Position numbers and translations under genes: made by a program. The notes under the pieces were generated by a model that worked only from the letters and a program-made list of their open reading frames with translations, was not told where the DNA came from and searched no databases. A stretch of 64,000 nucleotides of DNA from Linyphia triangularis (taxonomy: Eukaryota; Arthropoda; Arachnida; Araneae; Linyphiidae). This document shows positions 47,964 through 61,505 of this stretch, one piece after another (within the stretch, counting starts at the first letter, position 1; every line of letters begins with the position of its first letter). Location: NCBI GenBank assembly GCA_963978545.1, contig OZ021721.1, positions 40,225,348 through 40,289,347 on the forward strand, read 5' to 3'.

Positions 47964-47981
47964 TTAATAGTCACGGCACCA
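47964..47981 (-). other. Primer-binding site
   Basis: Two bases inside the 5' LTR the minus strand reads TGGTGCCGTGACTATTAA. The opening TGG complements a tRNA 3' CCA end, as expected for minus-strand DNA priming. I cannot assign the priming tRNA with certainty. Confidence 0.75.
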
Positions 47982-47983
47982 AT

Positions 47984-49380
47984 TGTCGTAAGGTGACGCC
48001 CGCTCCCTTTAGCCCAAAAATACATATAGATTAAATTAATTAACCAATTAATAGTTTCCTGACAGTTTGCGTTGTGTTTTAAGTTAAAAGCGCCAAGTCT
48101 TACGGACGTGTTAGGGCAACGTTCGTTGAAAACAAGGATTATCAATAAGTTACACCACATTAAGTTAAATTCTCGACCTAAGTACAATAAAGTAATTTAC
48201 CTGCACAAACGACAGCATTGACAGCAACAGAAGCCTACCTGTAAGGTAAATGGACATCCCGCACCCAAGAACGATTCTCTTACAAAAGAAGAGTCTAGTT
48301 TGAGGTTAAATTGAATAATTTATTTTGAATACTGTAAATTAATACGAAAGAGAACACAATGGTTTATACAATACACAGTCACAAATACGGTACGGCGCCT
48401 GTGGTTGAGAGAGACTCGTGACATTGTCATATAACAATATTAAAACGAAATATTAAAACGAAACTTACTACTACACAAACTCTGTTTCCAAATACACATT
48501 AAGTCAACCTATTAAACTAGACAGTTATTTAATTAATTAAACACACTTATATTTAAATTACAATCGCACTAAACTTAATTTTACTGAGAAAGTAAACGTT
48601 GCCATTTCTCACTACGCGAACACAAATTCTTCTACTAAAAAGCTGTCCTCCAAACTTAAATTAAATTAACACTTAAATTAATTTTAAACTAATTAAACTT
48701 TTGCGGATTTACTGTGCAAGCGAGAACGAATGCCAGAAGGACTTACCCGTTCATGCAGGAATTCATCATCACAGGGCTCTACCCTAGAGTTAGCCGGTCA
48801 GAGCGAGATCGTTGCGTCCCCCACGCACCTGTTGGTAGACAAGGTAGCTAGAGCAGAGAGGATCGTGAAATCTTCATTTTTCAGAGTTGTGCCAGCTTTT
48901 AAAAACTTGGTCAGAATGCAATTGGTGCGCTACCAACTTTGCTATAGATTCTGCGCCCTTCACTGGACCATAACCTACGCCTACAAGCAATCAGGGCTGA
49001 ACCCTTTTTGCCCGTCCAGGCGATTATTGGTTTCGTTGCAAAATTCACCTCTCTGACCTCCGTCATATAAACACATCCCGCTTGACATTCACCATCGAAA
49101 TATATCCGACTTGCATCCGTTCTAAGCCAGCCCAGACCGACAAAAATCCCCTAACACAACTCTTTCCCCAAAAACATCTGGTTTTAACGCGACAGAGGAC
49201 AGTAGGGTGTACCAGACCCTTTACTTTTAAGCTGAGTCATCAACCACCAGTGCAAACACAATTAAACCCACACAAAATTAAACCTCATAAAATCAAAACC
49301 TCACAAATTAATTCAAAAACACCTAAAAGGGGTTGAAGTGTCTTGGGTGACAACACTCATCCCAATGCCACTTCAGCACA
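47984..49380 (-). repeat. 5' LTR of the Ty3/Gypsy element
   Basis: Same 1397-bp length and ends as the 3' LTR (TGTCGTAAGG to CTTCAGCACA). About 13 substitutions separate the two by eye, for example at the GACTTCC/GACGCCC, ACGAGACATAGG/ACGCGACAGAGG and CACCACA/CAGCACA positions. It is directly followed by the TTATA target duplication. Confidence 0.96.
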
Positions 49381-49385
49381 TTATA

Positions 49386-50578
49386 TTTAAAATCTATAAA
49401 GATTGGTCAATATATTAGACCACCCACATGCCTCTAAATTTTAAAAAAATGTCATCTTACATGTTTATGCACTATTAAACTCTTTAGTTCTAAAAAATTA
49501 TGTCATATCTGATAATATTCTTTCCACTTACATTTAATTAGCATGAGATTGAAAATTTTAATTATAAAAAAATCATGGATTTGAATTTAAAAAGACAAAA
49601 TAGTGATTATTTCAAAGGAAAACCACTGCGCTCTCCTTAAAAAATCATTTTTGCATTTAAATCCATGTTTTTTATATTTCAAATTTTCAAATGCATATTT
49701 CATATTATCTTCAGTACATTCGTGCTGCTTTAGCGCCGAATGTCTGCAAGGTTCTTTAGAACCAGTTTTGATACTGGTCTGTTTTTTTTTTTTTTTTTTT
49801 TTTTTCAATATGTATTGTACTTTTTAGCTTTATTAATTTATGTTAGCATGAGATTGCTTATTTGTATCTCGAAGTCAAATGTTTAAATAGTTAATGAAAC
49901 TAATCAACTGTACGATCATTACTGATTGCATAAAACTATATAAGCAGATTGTATTGAACAATAGCATAAATTCAACATTAGATGCACTTATGTCTCTGAT
50001 GCAATTTTCTCAATAAAATTGGTAATGCGTTGGAATCTGTCTCAGTCATGCTGACAAGTACCAATAAACTATGCAACTTTCCCTAGACGACATTTTGAGT
50101 GAGCCTCTTGACACCGCTGTTCCTCAAATACGATTTCTAAATAAAAGAGCAGTTAAATTGTTTGAAAAGGTTTTTCTAGTTCTGACAGCCGTAACTACGC
50201 TAAACAACATCGTGTAAAAAAGATCGTAAAGATCTCCCCCCTACAGTAAGGAAAATTTATTTTGACTATGTTTTTTCTTTTAAAAGCAATAAACTTTTCT
50301 TCTATTTCAAATATTTCTGGAGCAACGAAAAGCAAACACAATTACTTAAGATATGCAATTGACAAAGGCAATTCCATAAAAATTGCAGTTTGGATTTTGT
50401 AGAGTTCAATCTAGACTAAAGATATAGATCTACATTTTCTCAGTATATGAAATAATAAAAATAAATCTGATCAATATTTATTTCAATCTCATAGAAATAT
50501 AAAGTTACATATTTTTGTATACTTTCCACATTTTTATCATCCTTAATAAATATAAATAAATGCTTTAGTGTTTGAAAT
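49386..50578. other. AT-rich spacer between the retrotransposon and piggyBac copy 2
   Basis: This contains a T24 run at 49782-49805 and otherwise short chance frames. No recognisable feature. Confidence 0.5.
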
Positions 50579-51560
50579 CCAACCCATTAACGCCCAAATT
50601 AACAAATTTTGAAAAATTTCTTTGAAATTGATATATATGGTTAGAAATATATAAAATAAGAGTATTTCGAAAGTATTTTGAAAAATTTAAAATGTAACCA
50701 TGTGTTTTGAACCGTCTTCATTTGAGGACGCTGGGCGTTTGTATGCATAAAAATGCAATTTTCTAAAAAATTCAATTTTGTTACATATAATTGTATAGTT
50801 TCAATATATAAACAAACTAATAAACAACATAAAGTTAAGAAGCAAATTTCATTTTTACACTTGTAAGAAAAATTATTATTATTATTATTTTTACATTTTC
50901 AAGGTTGCTTTTTTGTACGAACGAGTGGAAAACATTCTATGCATAATGTTACATTGCATTTCATATAATGTTATTGGCTTTGAAGAACATGTATCATATT
51001 GGTAAAGCCTTTGATTCTCCCTTTTGTCAATGATATAAAGTATTTTATAGAATTTTATATCAGGAAGCACATTGGATCTGAATGTTATACGTCTCTGTTC
51101 TAGGGTTCCTAGGGCTGTTTTTGAATCGGCTCCTTTTTCTAAATAGGTTACTGCAATATACCTTCTAAAATCTTTGATTGACATCAACTTAGAACCATGG
51201 ATCTTTTTATAAATGACATAGCCCTTTACAACAGCCATATCCAATAGGTTTAGATTTTATAAACTGCTTTAGAGAATGATGTCCATAGTACCTAATGGTT
51301 TTATCATCAACAAATTTTCATGAAAAATTCCCTATTTCTGAAAATTCTTGGAAAACATTTCTAACAAGGGAGGTATTTTAAATGATTTATCATGTTTGTT
51401 TTTGTGATGCAATTTATTATCTTGAAAATGTATTAGTCTCTTGAGCTATGAGTAGAGATTTCTAGTCATAGCATTCTTCACTATTATTGTTACTCCTAAA
51501 TTATTTACTTCTGTTCAGTAGTCCTGTTCACTAGGAAAAGTATTATAACCCGAAAATATA

Positions 51561-51596
<36 letters not shown>

Positions 51597-52570
51597 ATAT
51601 AAAGGTTTTTATTTCATCCTTAGTCACCTTATAATAATTTATTTTTCACTTCGTAAGCATATCGATTAGTTTCCTCTACAATCATATCATAACACTTTCA
51701 GTAAAAAATTCTTCAAACAGCTTAACTGGTTTCCTATTACTAGTTTCCACTGTCAATTTATCAGAATTTCTCTTAGAAGAATTTGCCCAAGTCCTAAATA
51801 TATTAAAAGAGGTTTCGTTCGTCCATACAACTTTGATGTTTCCCTTTTACGTTTAAGGGAATTATTATCGTTTTTCTTATCCGAAATAATAGAGCTTCAT
51901 TACCATCTGGTATTATAATCTCCAATGTACTTGCAATATCTGATTCAACTGGAGTGTCCAAATTATCATCATCGAATTGGTCTTCATCTGTTAGTTCATC
52001 TACATCCGGAGGCATTGCTATATCTTCTTCAATTTCTTCAGAAAAAAGATAAGCAGTTGCCTCTTCTAAGCTTTTAAATATTTTTTTCTACTCATCTTTC
52101 AGTGTTCATTTATAGTTTGACTGCAAAAAATGTAAGACACACTTGAAAACAAATCTAAATGATGAATAAGAAGTATACACAAACGCCCAGCGTCCTCAAA
52201 TGATGACGGATAATATTTCCTGCAATTACGGATAGATTAATGATAATAAATATTGAAAAACATGTTAACAGTATAATATGGACTATCTAGGTTATATATA
52301 TATACCAAACTAAAAGAATTTACCTTATATATCCAATGCGATGCTGAAATATGAAGTTAATACAATTCCATTGCCAAAAAAGCGGGAAAGTATAGTGCAT
52401 TTTATCCGCCTATTTTTACGTCATTCTTAACAAATCACATATTACACATTGTATAGTGCTCCCATCTATCAAACCAATTTGTGAAAAAATATTACTTTTT
52501 AATTTAATAATAGAAGTAGCAGTTTTTTTACAGCGTCCTCAGATGAGGACACTGGATACTAATGGGCTAA
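50579..52570 (-). mobile_element. Internally deleted piggyBac-like transposon, copy 2
   Basis: The left end reads CCAA-CCCATTAACGCCC and the inverted right end TTAG-CCCATTAGTATCC. The CCCATTA terminus matches copy 1, and the flanking tetranucleotides look like mutated TTAA duplications. Subterminal palindromes built on CGTCCTCANNTGAGGACGC occur at about 50711-50735, 52187-52210 and 52532-52553. The first two extend to GGACGCTGGGCGTTTGT on both sides as a roughly 30-bp inverted repeat. A broken transposase lies on the minus strand. This copy is more diverged at its ends than copy 1, suggesting greater age. Confidence 0.75.
50891..52090 (-). pseudogene. piggyBac-like transposase (PGBD) relic
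   Basis: Reading down the minus strand: the N-terminus FKSLEEATAYLFSEEIEED runs into MPPDVDELTDEDQFDDDNL (52075-51960), the typical acidic PGBD start. Then come LFEEFFTES and, in another frame, MIVEETNRYAYEVKNKLL (about 51710-51620). An A32 run interrupts at 51564-51595. The first catalytic block FVDDKTIRYYGHHSLKQFI with KPIGYG lies near 51310-51250. The frame then jumps to the C-terminal LLDMAVVKGYVIYKK and IKDFRRYIAVTYL (51249-51150) with a degenerate cysteine-rich tail. The segment carrying the second and third aspartates is missing, and stops and shifts abound. Confidence 0.75.
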
Positions 52571-52639
52571 ATTTGTGAAAAGATTACTCTTTTTAATCCC
52601 ACTAGCGAGCCTGGAGATATATATGTTACTCGCAGGTCT

Positions 52640-52880
52640 TCGTTATGGGTCGAGTGTGGGGAGGCGGGTTTCGAATCAAGAGTAATCCTCTGAATAGTCG
52701 AAAAATGAATTTATTAATATACTAGAAATGTTAGTCACTATCTACCTTTAACGGCACGATTGGACCCTTTTTACAAATACGGCGTGAATCAAACACAAGT
52801 GCTTGTCGGTTTCTCTCCTCGGCAACTGACGTTTCAAGAAACAAGTTCTCACCAAGACTTCTAGGATAGCATAAAATGTA
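52640..52880 (-). repeat. Possible decayed LTR fragment
   Basis: The minus strand has an AATAAA-containing AT stretch (TATTAATAAATTC), then ATTACTCTTGATTCGAAACCCGCC and an end-like GCGAGTAACA. This resembles an R-U5 end, and the segment is less AT-rich than its flanks. There is no partner LTR, target duplication or coding remnant. Confidence 0.25.
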
Positions 52881-52979
52881 CAATGTCATTTATAAAAAAA
52901 ACCCTCTATGGTTAGTGACTCCCTCTGTTAGTTGCTATAAAATACATCTGTTATATCATAGAAATTGTCACTGAGGTAT

Positions 52980-53690
52980 TACTTCCAGGAAATGTTTAAT
53001 TTCTTTGAATAAAGGAAGTTGTATTAGTTCCAGAAATTAATTATGGGAAATCGAAATTTGTTAGAAAAAATTCCCACTGACAACTTATTTCCTAGAAAGA
53101 TTTTATGAATTCGGATAACGAAAGAGCACTCATGAAGTTATGTCGAAAAATTAGTTGCCTTACTTCTAAATTTGGGAAGAGATTTCCAATGAGGGATTTT
53201 ATTCAGGGAATGTTTAATGGCTTTTTGAAAAAGGAAAGACAATTTCTATAGGTACCTTAAATAATCCTGATTATCGAATATATAATGTAATTCCAATGGT
53301 TTAGTTATTAAGGTGGTGTAATCGAGGACATGGGATGCAAGGGAATCATATGATGTCTACTGAACAAATTTGAACCGACATTTTTTCTATAGGATTCATA
53401 ACTGATCCAGATTATCAAAACCAATATTTATTATGATATTTGCAGTCGAAGTGGGAAAATCGAGGATAGAAGTATGAAAGTGGATATGATCTTTATTAAA
53501 GGATATTGAATCACTTTGAAACTGGTTTATATTTGTATCGACACCTTGATCCAGATTATGGGGAACATAAATTCATTCCGATGTTTTGTAGTCAAGGTAG
53601 GGAACTCCAAAGTATAAAACTTTTAATTGACTTAACCATTCTAAACCTGGTTGAACCAGTCAACGTTTAGTCATCCCTATTTGAGCTAGG
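52980..53690. repeat. Degenerate repeat region, period about 145 bp
   Basis: TGATCCAGATTAT occurs at about 53403 and 53549, with a near copy TCCTGATTATCGAA at about 53260. Each is followed by an AATTCATTCCGATGTTTTGTAGTCAAGGT-like block at the same offset. CCAGGAAATGTTTAAT (52985) and CAGGGAATGTTTAATG (53204) are another related pair. The copies are strongly diverged. Confidence 0.5.
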
Positions 53691-53699
53691 AAAAGCCGG

Positions 53700-56600
53700 A
53701 TACTAATAATAATTAATAAATTAAGTGTTTCACTCATTAATTTAGAGAACAATCTAAGAATTGAAAAAGCTGTAAAATAAAATTGCATACTTAAAATCTT
53801 CAAAACTTTAATCAACACTATATAACAGAATGTAAGAAGTAAATGAAGAAAAAAAAAAGAACAAAATAAAATTATTTAAAATGTGTAGTTGAAAAACACG
53901 ACTTCATAGTTTTTTTATTATAGCAACACAAAGCCTTATTTACTTTAATTTCCACATTAGAATTAAACTGTACATTTTCCCAAGTACTGGAATAATAACG
54001 ACGAACTATATTCATCTTAATTTGCCTGTCATAGGAACATAAAAGAAAAGACATACTTCCTATCTGAATGACTGTTCTGTCTTACAAAATTTTAGGCACT
54101 TGCATGTACACTATAATTCCCCTTGATGTCTAAAATCTGCATGTGAATGGATTATCTATGAGATTTTACCTTGGATATAGGAGACCGTGATTATTGCTTG
54201 GATATTTATTACGTTGGCTTTGTGTGTTTCGAGGCATTCACAAAGCGGAAAAGCATGGACTACTTTGTAATTAATGAAAGCGTTACAAATGATTGGATTT
54301 GACTCACATATTTAATGAGAAGCAGCTCATTCATTTCACAAACTTTCGTCACGAGTTTATTGAATTTGGAGTATTGTCAGTGAAATATCAGAGAATGCTA
54401 AAGCTAATATTATGTGGCTATATGTATTTATTTTAGTTTTTTCTTATAGTTAGACAAAGATAAATTATTTGTAATTGATCTAATAAGCTTTTCTTGAACA
54501 TCGGGTTTAAACGATAAAAAAATATATTATAAATGTAATGCTATGCAATGAAACATAGCTCGAGCTTAAAATTATTCACTTTACAAATTGTAAAAGTATA
54601 AAAGAAGAATTTATTTTGTTTCCTGCTTTCTGATAATATTCAACTTATTCAACTATTACAATATTTTTTAATTTACAAATTAAAATGTTCCATTGACATA
54701 GATTTTTTCACATTTTCTTAATCGACCTTTTTACTGAATATGTCACCTCGATCGACACATGAACACATACAAAAAATCATTCATATTAAAAAAAAAAAAA
54801 AACACATTTAAAAATCTACCTCCTCAAATAAGCTTTGTGATTATAGAAGCTATTGAAACATTTCCTTTTATTTTTGAAAAAAAAAAAAATACTTATTTTT
54901 AATACGTGCATTTTTGTGACTTTCCCAAAAATTTCCATTTTCAAAATACCTTCAACATATTGAAGATGTATTTTAAGAAAGGTATATAAATAATGTTTTT
55001 TTCTCTATGAGTAAAATAATTATTCCTGTATAACTATTTTTTTGTCCTTAAAGTATAAATTATTATAGCTTTTAAAACTTTACATTTATATATTATACTT
55101 GTACAGCATATGGAGAAGGCGACTTCAACTAGAAGGTTACGCAAGATTATTAATATGCGATAGTACAAAAGGTTATCTTCTATGAAGCATTGATTTGAGT
55201 GAAGTATCTATGATATTTTTTTATTAATTTTATATCCTTTGAGTTAGTACAAAAAGTATAGTATTCATTTGTATTAATATAAAAAGTATTCTAATTCCTT
55301 CCAATTAATAAGCAATATACGCAAATTCAAATTGTAAATAACAATTTCCGGCAAAGACAGAGAGAAAAAAAATGGTAGGATCACACACTTTGCCTGGCAC
55401 AATAATAGCTAGAGAAAAATGTCCATTTAATGAGACTATTACCTATGAGACACAGCGTTACTAGATTTTTAATTTAAAATTCTTAAGTAAGCAGTTTTTC
55501 ACAATGAATTTTGGACATCACATACGTAATAATATTTTTACCTATTGATATATCAATAGTATTTAAAAAATTAGGACCTTATGTACTTCAAATAGTACAC
55601 AGAAAGGCACTATGTTAAAATACTAGTTTGGGGAAAATAACAGCTATGTATTATAAATAATACGTCTGTCATCACTGATGAAACACCTCTAAATGTCATT
55701 TATTAAGTTGATTTGATAGTAATGAATTCCGATGCTAATTTATACAAATTATTTATTTTTCTCGTTCTATCAAAAGAAGTCTTAAAAGTTCCCAAAACCA
55801 CATTAAACAGTGTCTGAATGCGTTGCTACAAGTTAACATTCAATTATACAGCCATTCGATCTTAACATGTTCATATATTCATTTGGTTTTGAATCGCAAC
55901 AATGCCAAGAAAAAGATACTGTAACTAACCAGAATATAAAAAATTCCTCCATATGGTCATGACGAGATAAGCAAAGAAACTCGTAAAGACAATCAAGGAA
56001 TGCTTTTGGCAAGGCCCGAAGCAATGTGGGAATAGAAAAAGTAATGATAAAAGGAGCAGAAGTTGATAAGAGGAAACAAGAAAACTTGAGAAAATATTAA
56101 ACAGAGGCAGAAAAGAAGTTGCGCTGTACTTTTCTTCAAAGTTCTATGTAACAGATATTTGCTTCTTGTATTCCCTGCCCGAAAGAGAGATCAAAATATA
56201 ATAGTGTCATCAAAATGTCTGTGTTGGTCAATCAGTACGTCTTTTTGTTTGTTAAATTACTAATATTCATGCTATATATTTCTATCGATATTTCAGGTGA
56301 AGTAAAATATTGATCGTTTCCCAAGCATGCATGACATAAAAGTAAAAGAAGATCTCTCTGATGCACATCTTCTTGTAAAATTATATCCATAAAATGTAAC
56401 ACAGTTCGAATTGTGCTCATCGCACTTCATAAGTGAGTAATTTTAAAGAGACTTAAAACAAAGTTAAATATAAATTTTTGAAAATGTTTATTTAACTTCA
56501 ATTTAGCAAGAACTTTTAAATAAAGATCGCTTGGCTATCTAGTTCAAGTGAAATACAATTCAGGTAGCCAGCACTGTACCATACAGTGTTTTGGTTAATC

Positions 56601-58658
56601 AACTTCAATATTAATATGTGACGACCAAAGCTTCCTGTAGTTTGAGTGACATTGGAGATGTTGAAGAATCATTATCCTTGGATGGGGGGCAGGAAAGAAA
56701 ATCTAGTAACAAGTTGTAATAAATTCTTTAAGCTAAATGGTAATAATATAAAAAGGTTGCTGAGCAATTTGCCTTGTTGTTGTTTTTTTTGTTGTTTTTT
56801 TCTGTTCATAACTTTTTTTTCTTGTTTAATTCAATACACATGTTTCAAGTTCAAAGTTGTCTCCATAGATGCTCCTGGTTTACATTGCTACTAAAAATGC
56901 GAATAAGCCCATTCACGTTACCTGCCATTAACTAATTGTGTTATCTTAATAGCCTAAGGAATAATAATTTTTGTTAACTTAACAGAATAATTTCTTAGAA
57001 ACTAACATCTTTTATAAGCTTCCTAAAACCAGGGAGGAAAAATTTCTTACATGACAGATAAACCGCCCAAATTTATATGATGAGTATATTAAAGATAAAC
57101 AACTATACATTTGTTATATAAATTTGATTACTGCTTCGGAACTTCATCGCACTACTGTATATGGAAGATATATAGTTTACTAATGGCTGCTATACACTGA
57201 CGTTTTCATGCGCATGCTGAAGGACATACAATTTATCAAATATAGTATTCGATTTGTCACAGGACAATTCTAAACGCAAGATCATTACTCACGTGCATTC
57301 ATAGTTGTATATTAGATAATAATTATTATAGGATTAGATAATTGCCTTCAATAAATTAATGAAAATACAATTAAAAGCATTTAAGTTATGAATTAGCTTT
57401 TTAACCAATGAAAGTGGAAGTATGTAAAATAACAGTAGAGGTTAAGTTAACGTTAACGTGTACGTGTTAATAGAAACGCAATTATAAGTAAAACATATCA
57501 CCGCTCTGATGAAACAATGACGCAACTGCGAAAAGCGGTATTTTCAGAAGGTTATTTTTAGACATTACTTATTTGATGTAGTACATATATAGGGTGTGTG
57601 TGTAAAATATTTTTACAAAATTCAAGAAGTGATGAATACATAAAATTTCACAATATAATAACAGTTTTATAATTGCCTAAAAATTAAAGTTCAGATCTGA
57701 AAGAAATACTTTTAAAAAATCATAATATTTGATTTCTGCGGACAATTTAAAAATAATTAGAATATACAAAGTGTTTAGTCGACTCTAAATAATTAATATA
57801 CAGGAAAATTAACTATTTTCAATAGGGATATTTTTTACATAATTTGTCAAAATGTCATATACTTTCAGTATCCAAAATTGAGTTTGAAACAAAATAGATT
57901 TTAGGATCTTTACCAATAGTGCTACATTTCGAATGTTTATGTATCTAAAATATTACGAGAGTAAAAACGAAATTCAAAAGTGCACCACCACTTCCCCCCC
58001 CCCCCCTCCCACCACCAAATATGCATTTTGATTTATTATATATTTCTTTAATTAGACTAATATTTTTTGTGATAATCATGCTAAATCTGCCATCACATAT
58101 ATATATATCTCACCTCAGTTCAATTACATCATATAATGTATTATATCTACAGTATGTGCTCGAGCAATTAATAGCTCGCCAATACGATATGCCCTATGCT
58201 ACTGTTTATGAAATCTTACACATAATGTTGCTTTTCTATTCGTATAAGTTCAGCTGTGTGCCAAACGTTTCAAATCACAGATCATCATTATCACACAACC
58301 TACAATTGCAAAGTAGTAAAATGTTTGTTTGTTTTTTTTTCCCTGAAAAATTTCACATTTTGAATTTAATGACTTTTAGAATTGGATGACTCATTCATGA
58401 TGACTGGATTATTCTGGTGCAAAATAATTATCTTTTTTAATTGAGAAAATAAATGCCAAACTTCTAAGCACAGAACTTGTTCATATTATTAAGATATTTG
58501 GTTGGTTGTATCTCAGAATCCTTCATCATTGGGCAAAGGTGAGGTTATACGTTTCCATTAACTAGGCAACTATAAATGAGCTAAACCGAAGAAACTTTTT
58601 TAACTAGAGTTAAGAAATCGTCTGTAATTGTATATTGTTTGTGGTGGTTGGTGCGGAT

Positions 58659-58690
<32 letters not shown>

Positions 58691-59160
58691 TTCTTTTTTC
58701 ATTGTTATGTTCATGGTGGTTGGTCTACGATTTTTTAAAGTTTGTATATTTTCTGACTCTACATGACATATTACTTAACAATAAAACTCTTACTTTGTAT
58801 TATAATGCATTATTAAGTTAGTAGAAGTAAAATGCATTTAATTCGTATAAATAGACAGACAAATGTATCTTAACTGTAAATGAAAGCACATATTTATCAT
58901 TGTTAGTGTTTTAATGAATAACTACTAGCAAGAATAACTATAACTATTTTATCGTACTCAATTTATGCAAAATTTAAAAACTAGTATAATAGTTGATGCA
59001 CAAAAAACCCATAAAAATATCTGAATGAAAAATATTTTGTGATTTTCAAACGTAAAAAATATTCTCCAGTGGGTTTTTAGTGAATAGGAGGGATTGATTA
59101 TAAGAACAACGCAATGCAGTCTATACAGAGTAAGCATGTGACTGTAGTTCTCTATACAAC
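53700..59160. other. AT-rich DNA, no gene recognised
   Basis: This contains a C-run at about 57995-58006, T-rich runs at 58658-58692 and short A-runs near 54788 and 54878. The 122-codon frame at 58021-58389 is F/L/I/Y/S-rich and shows no motif. Nothing else can be supported. Confidence 0.45.
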
Positions 59161-59172
59161 TGTTTTACAGGG

Positions 59173-59343
59173 ATCAAATATCTTCAAGTGACCCGTTTTG
59201 GAAAAGATCTCATACTTTTAATCCCATCCTTAGAAGAAGCAACGAAGCTTATCTTCGAAAGACTATATTCGTCAGATACAATTTTAGACATGGCCGCACT
59301 TAAAACTGAGCGAGTGAAAATAAAAATCCAGAAAAGCAGATAA
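59173..59343 (+). other. Protein-like open segment, possibly a serpin-like exon relic
   Basis: After TTTTACAG at 59163-59170 one frame stays open for 56 codons, giving IKYLQVTRFGKDLILLIPSL and then EEATKLIFERLYSSDTILDM before TAA at 59341. The order of a LILLIP-type strand, an LEEA.KLI helix and a V.I.I..SR strand loosely resembles serpins. Similarity is judged by eye only, the PKF of the serpin strand is absent, and there is no neighbouring exon. A chance frame remains plausible. Confidence 0.2.
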
Positions 59344-59399
59344 AACTGAAGAATTGAAAAAAGAAAAAATCGCAACAATAAAAAAAAATTCTCAGAGAG

Positions 59400-61424
59400 A
59401 GCAAGGAGAAATATCTCAGAGGATTTTATATTTTCCGAAAATATTTATGACTAGGCAGTCAGTCCTCAATACTTTAACTTATGCAAGAAGAGGGACCGGC
59501 AAGGATTTAAGTGTGGCAGTGCCTTAAAAAGAAACTTAACAAATACAGTCATCCTAAGTCGGTCGAAACAGAAAATTTGAAAAAGCTTTTCCAACTACAT
59601 ATTCTTTGGTGAACACTGATAAAAGCTTCCTCATTTTGATTTTTTCTCTCTACTGTTTATTATGTAATACAAAACCTGTCATTTAAAAAAAATATGGTAG
59701 AATTTTCTCCAGAAACGTTTATCGAAGTTTGTAGTCTTCAAAACTTTCGTTCCTTAACAGTCGACGGAGGGACAATTTGTCATCATTTATCATTTTCGTT
59801 TCTCGTGAATTGTTTTCTGTGTTTAAAAAGTTTCTACTCATATCTTGTTAGGGATATTAGAAATCAACTGAAACATTTTACCTTCCTTTAAAATTTGAAT
59901 TTTTTAAAATAGTTTTTTAATGATACATTTAAAGAAATTATACATTCTAAAATTATTTTAGGAAATTTTTGCATATTGGTTAATACATAAGAGAGGATTT
60001 ACATTTGACTGATTTTCAAATTTCGATTTCTATTCGCATTTAAATGTTTCGTGTGGTTTTTTTTCACTAATTTGTTACTGTTATGCAAACTAAGTTTATC
60101 CTTAAAGTTTGGATTTAAATTAAGATATTTAACATTTACAAAATTCATAACTTTTTGTTCAAGAGTTCAACAAGGTTTATTTTTGATCAAGGGGTGTAAT
60201 GTCTTTTAAATTATGTTAATTGAAAATTATAGGAAATAATTTTTTTTTTGTATATTACGCAAAAGAATCCAAACGATAGCTTTATCTTTGGTTCTAAAAG
60301 ACGTAGAATATTATGGTTTGTACGAAAAGTGACTGCTTACTAAGTAAATTAATCTCCCATTTAAAAAATTTTAACACGAGACCCAATTTTTTGCCTTTTA
60401 ATTCGATCTAGAATACTACGTTTACGCTAAATATGAAACTCCACTTAATTATGTTGAAAAGTACTCCACTTATGAGTAAAGGGGAAATCTCGAGATTGAG
60501 ATCCGCAATGCTAAGTTCTCCCCCCCCCCCCCCCTTCTCCCTTCTCCATAAACCACGGACGCGTGTGTCAGGACTTTATACGTATTAGTCAAAAATCACT
60601 CGGAAACTACTTGGATTTATTGTGTAATGTTAAACAAGAGGGAATGCAAAATTAGTAAAGTAATTAAATCAGATGAGCACATTTCATATATGCTGTCCAA
60701 TTAAGGTCGGAAAAAAATATTAACGTATATTAGTGTTGATAACAAAATTGGCAAATCTAGAATTATTATGTTATGGCTTAATCTAAAATTTATAAAGTAC
60801 TTGATGCTAATTATGCTAACTAGGTCAACCTTATTTCCTATGTTTCACAAATCTAAGGAAAAAATCTTTTTTATTTAATAAATAAAACTTATTTTTTGAA
60901 ATACGTATTTTTTTAAAAACGTTTTTAACGTTTTGGAACATTGCATACGAATACAATCTTGTTGAGTCACTATATTATCTAAGAATTATTAAGTGATTTA
61001 TGTAAATAATACCATCTCCATTAAATTCTATCGTTAATGACATTCACAATATTTTTTACTAAAGATTGTAATCTATTAAATAATTGCATAGTATTCTATA
61101 TGTTTTGCGTAATACATAATAAATTTCCCAGTGAATAAGGTCAATTTTTTTGTAATTTAACTATGGTTTTGAACACAATTTGAATGCATATTTATTTTAT
61201 TTAAAAAAAAATCTAAGTGAAGGTTATACTGCATTAAAATTTTGTAACATTGAAACTACTAAACAAATCCCAATTTCAAGGAGAAATGCATTAGAGAACG
61301 GTCTTTTAAAGGGAACCTTTGCATTTCAAGTATCGAATAGGAGAAGAATCAAATTTTGAAAACACCTACTTAAAAAGCACAATTTCTGTTGTGCCTACTT
61401 ATTTTTGAAAGCAGAAATTAAGTA
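59400..61424. other. AT-rich DNA, no gene recognised
   Basis: A C-run occurs at about 60520-60534. The remaining frames are short and compositionally random. Confidence 0.45.
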
Positions 61425-61505
61425 ACACTGACCCTGGGAATTGAACCGGAGTCATCTCACAAGCTAAGGGCATGTGATGCCCTCTGGCTCGGGAGTTAAG
61501 CTCGA
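61425..61505 (-). mobile_element. Possible tRNA-derived (SINE-like) relic
   Basis: The minus strand carries ACTCCGGTTCAATTCCCAGGG, a good B-box/T-arm sequence (GGTTCAATTCC), preceded by less AT-rich sequence with a weak A-box-like TTAGCTTGTGAG. No acceptor stem or target duplication is obvious. Confidence 0.35.

Noticed and set aside
57585..57606. TATAGGGTGTGTGTG as a mariner-type terminal repeat
   Set aside because: No inverted partner or transposase remnant within range. A single short match is not enough.
60520..60534. C-runs here and at 57995-58006 as functional G-quadruplex sites
   Set aside because: Single homopolymer runs without the spaced four-run pattern. Likely simple repeats of uncertain length.
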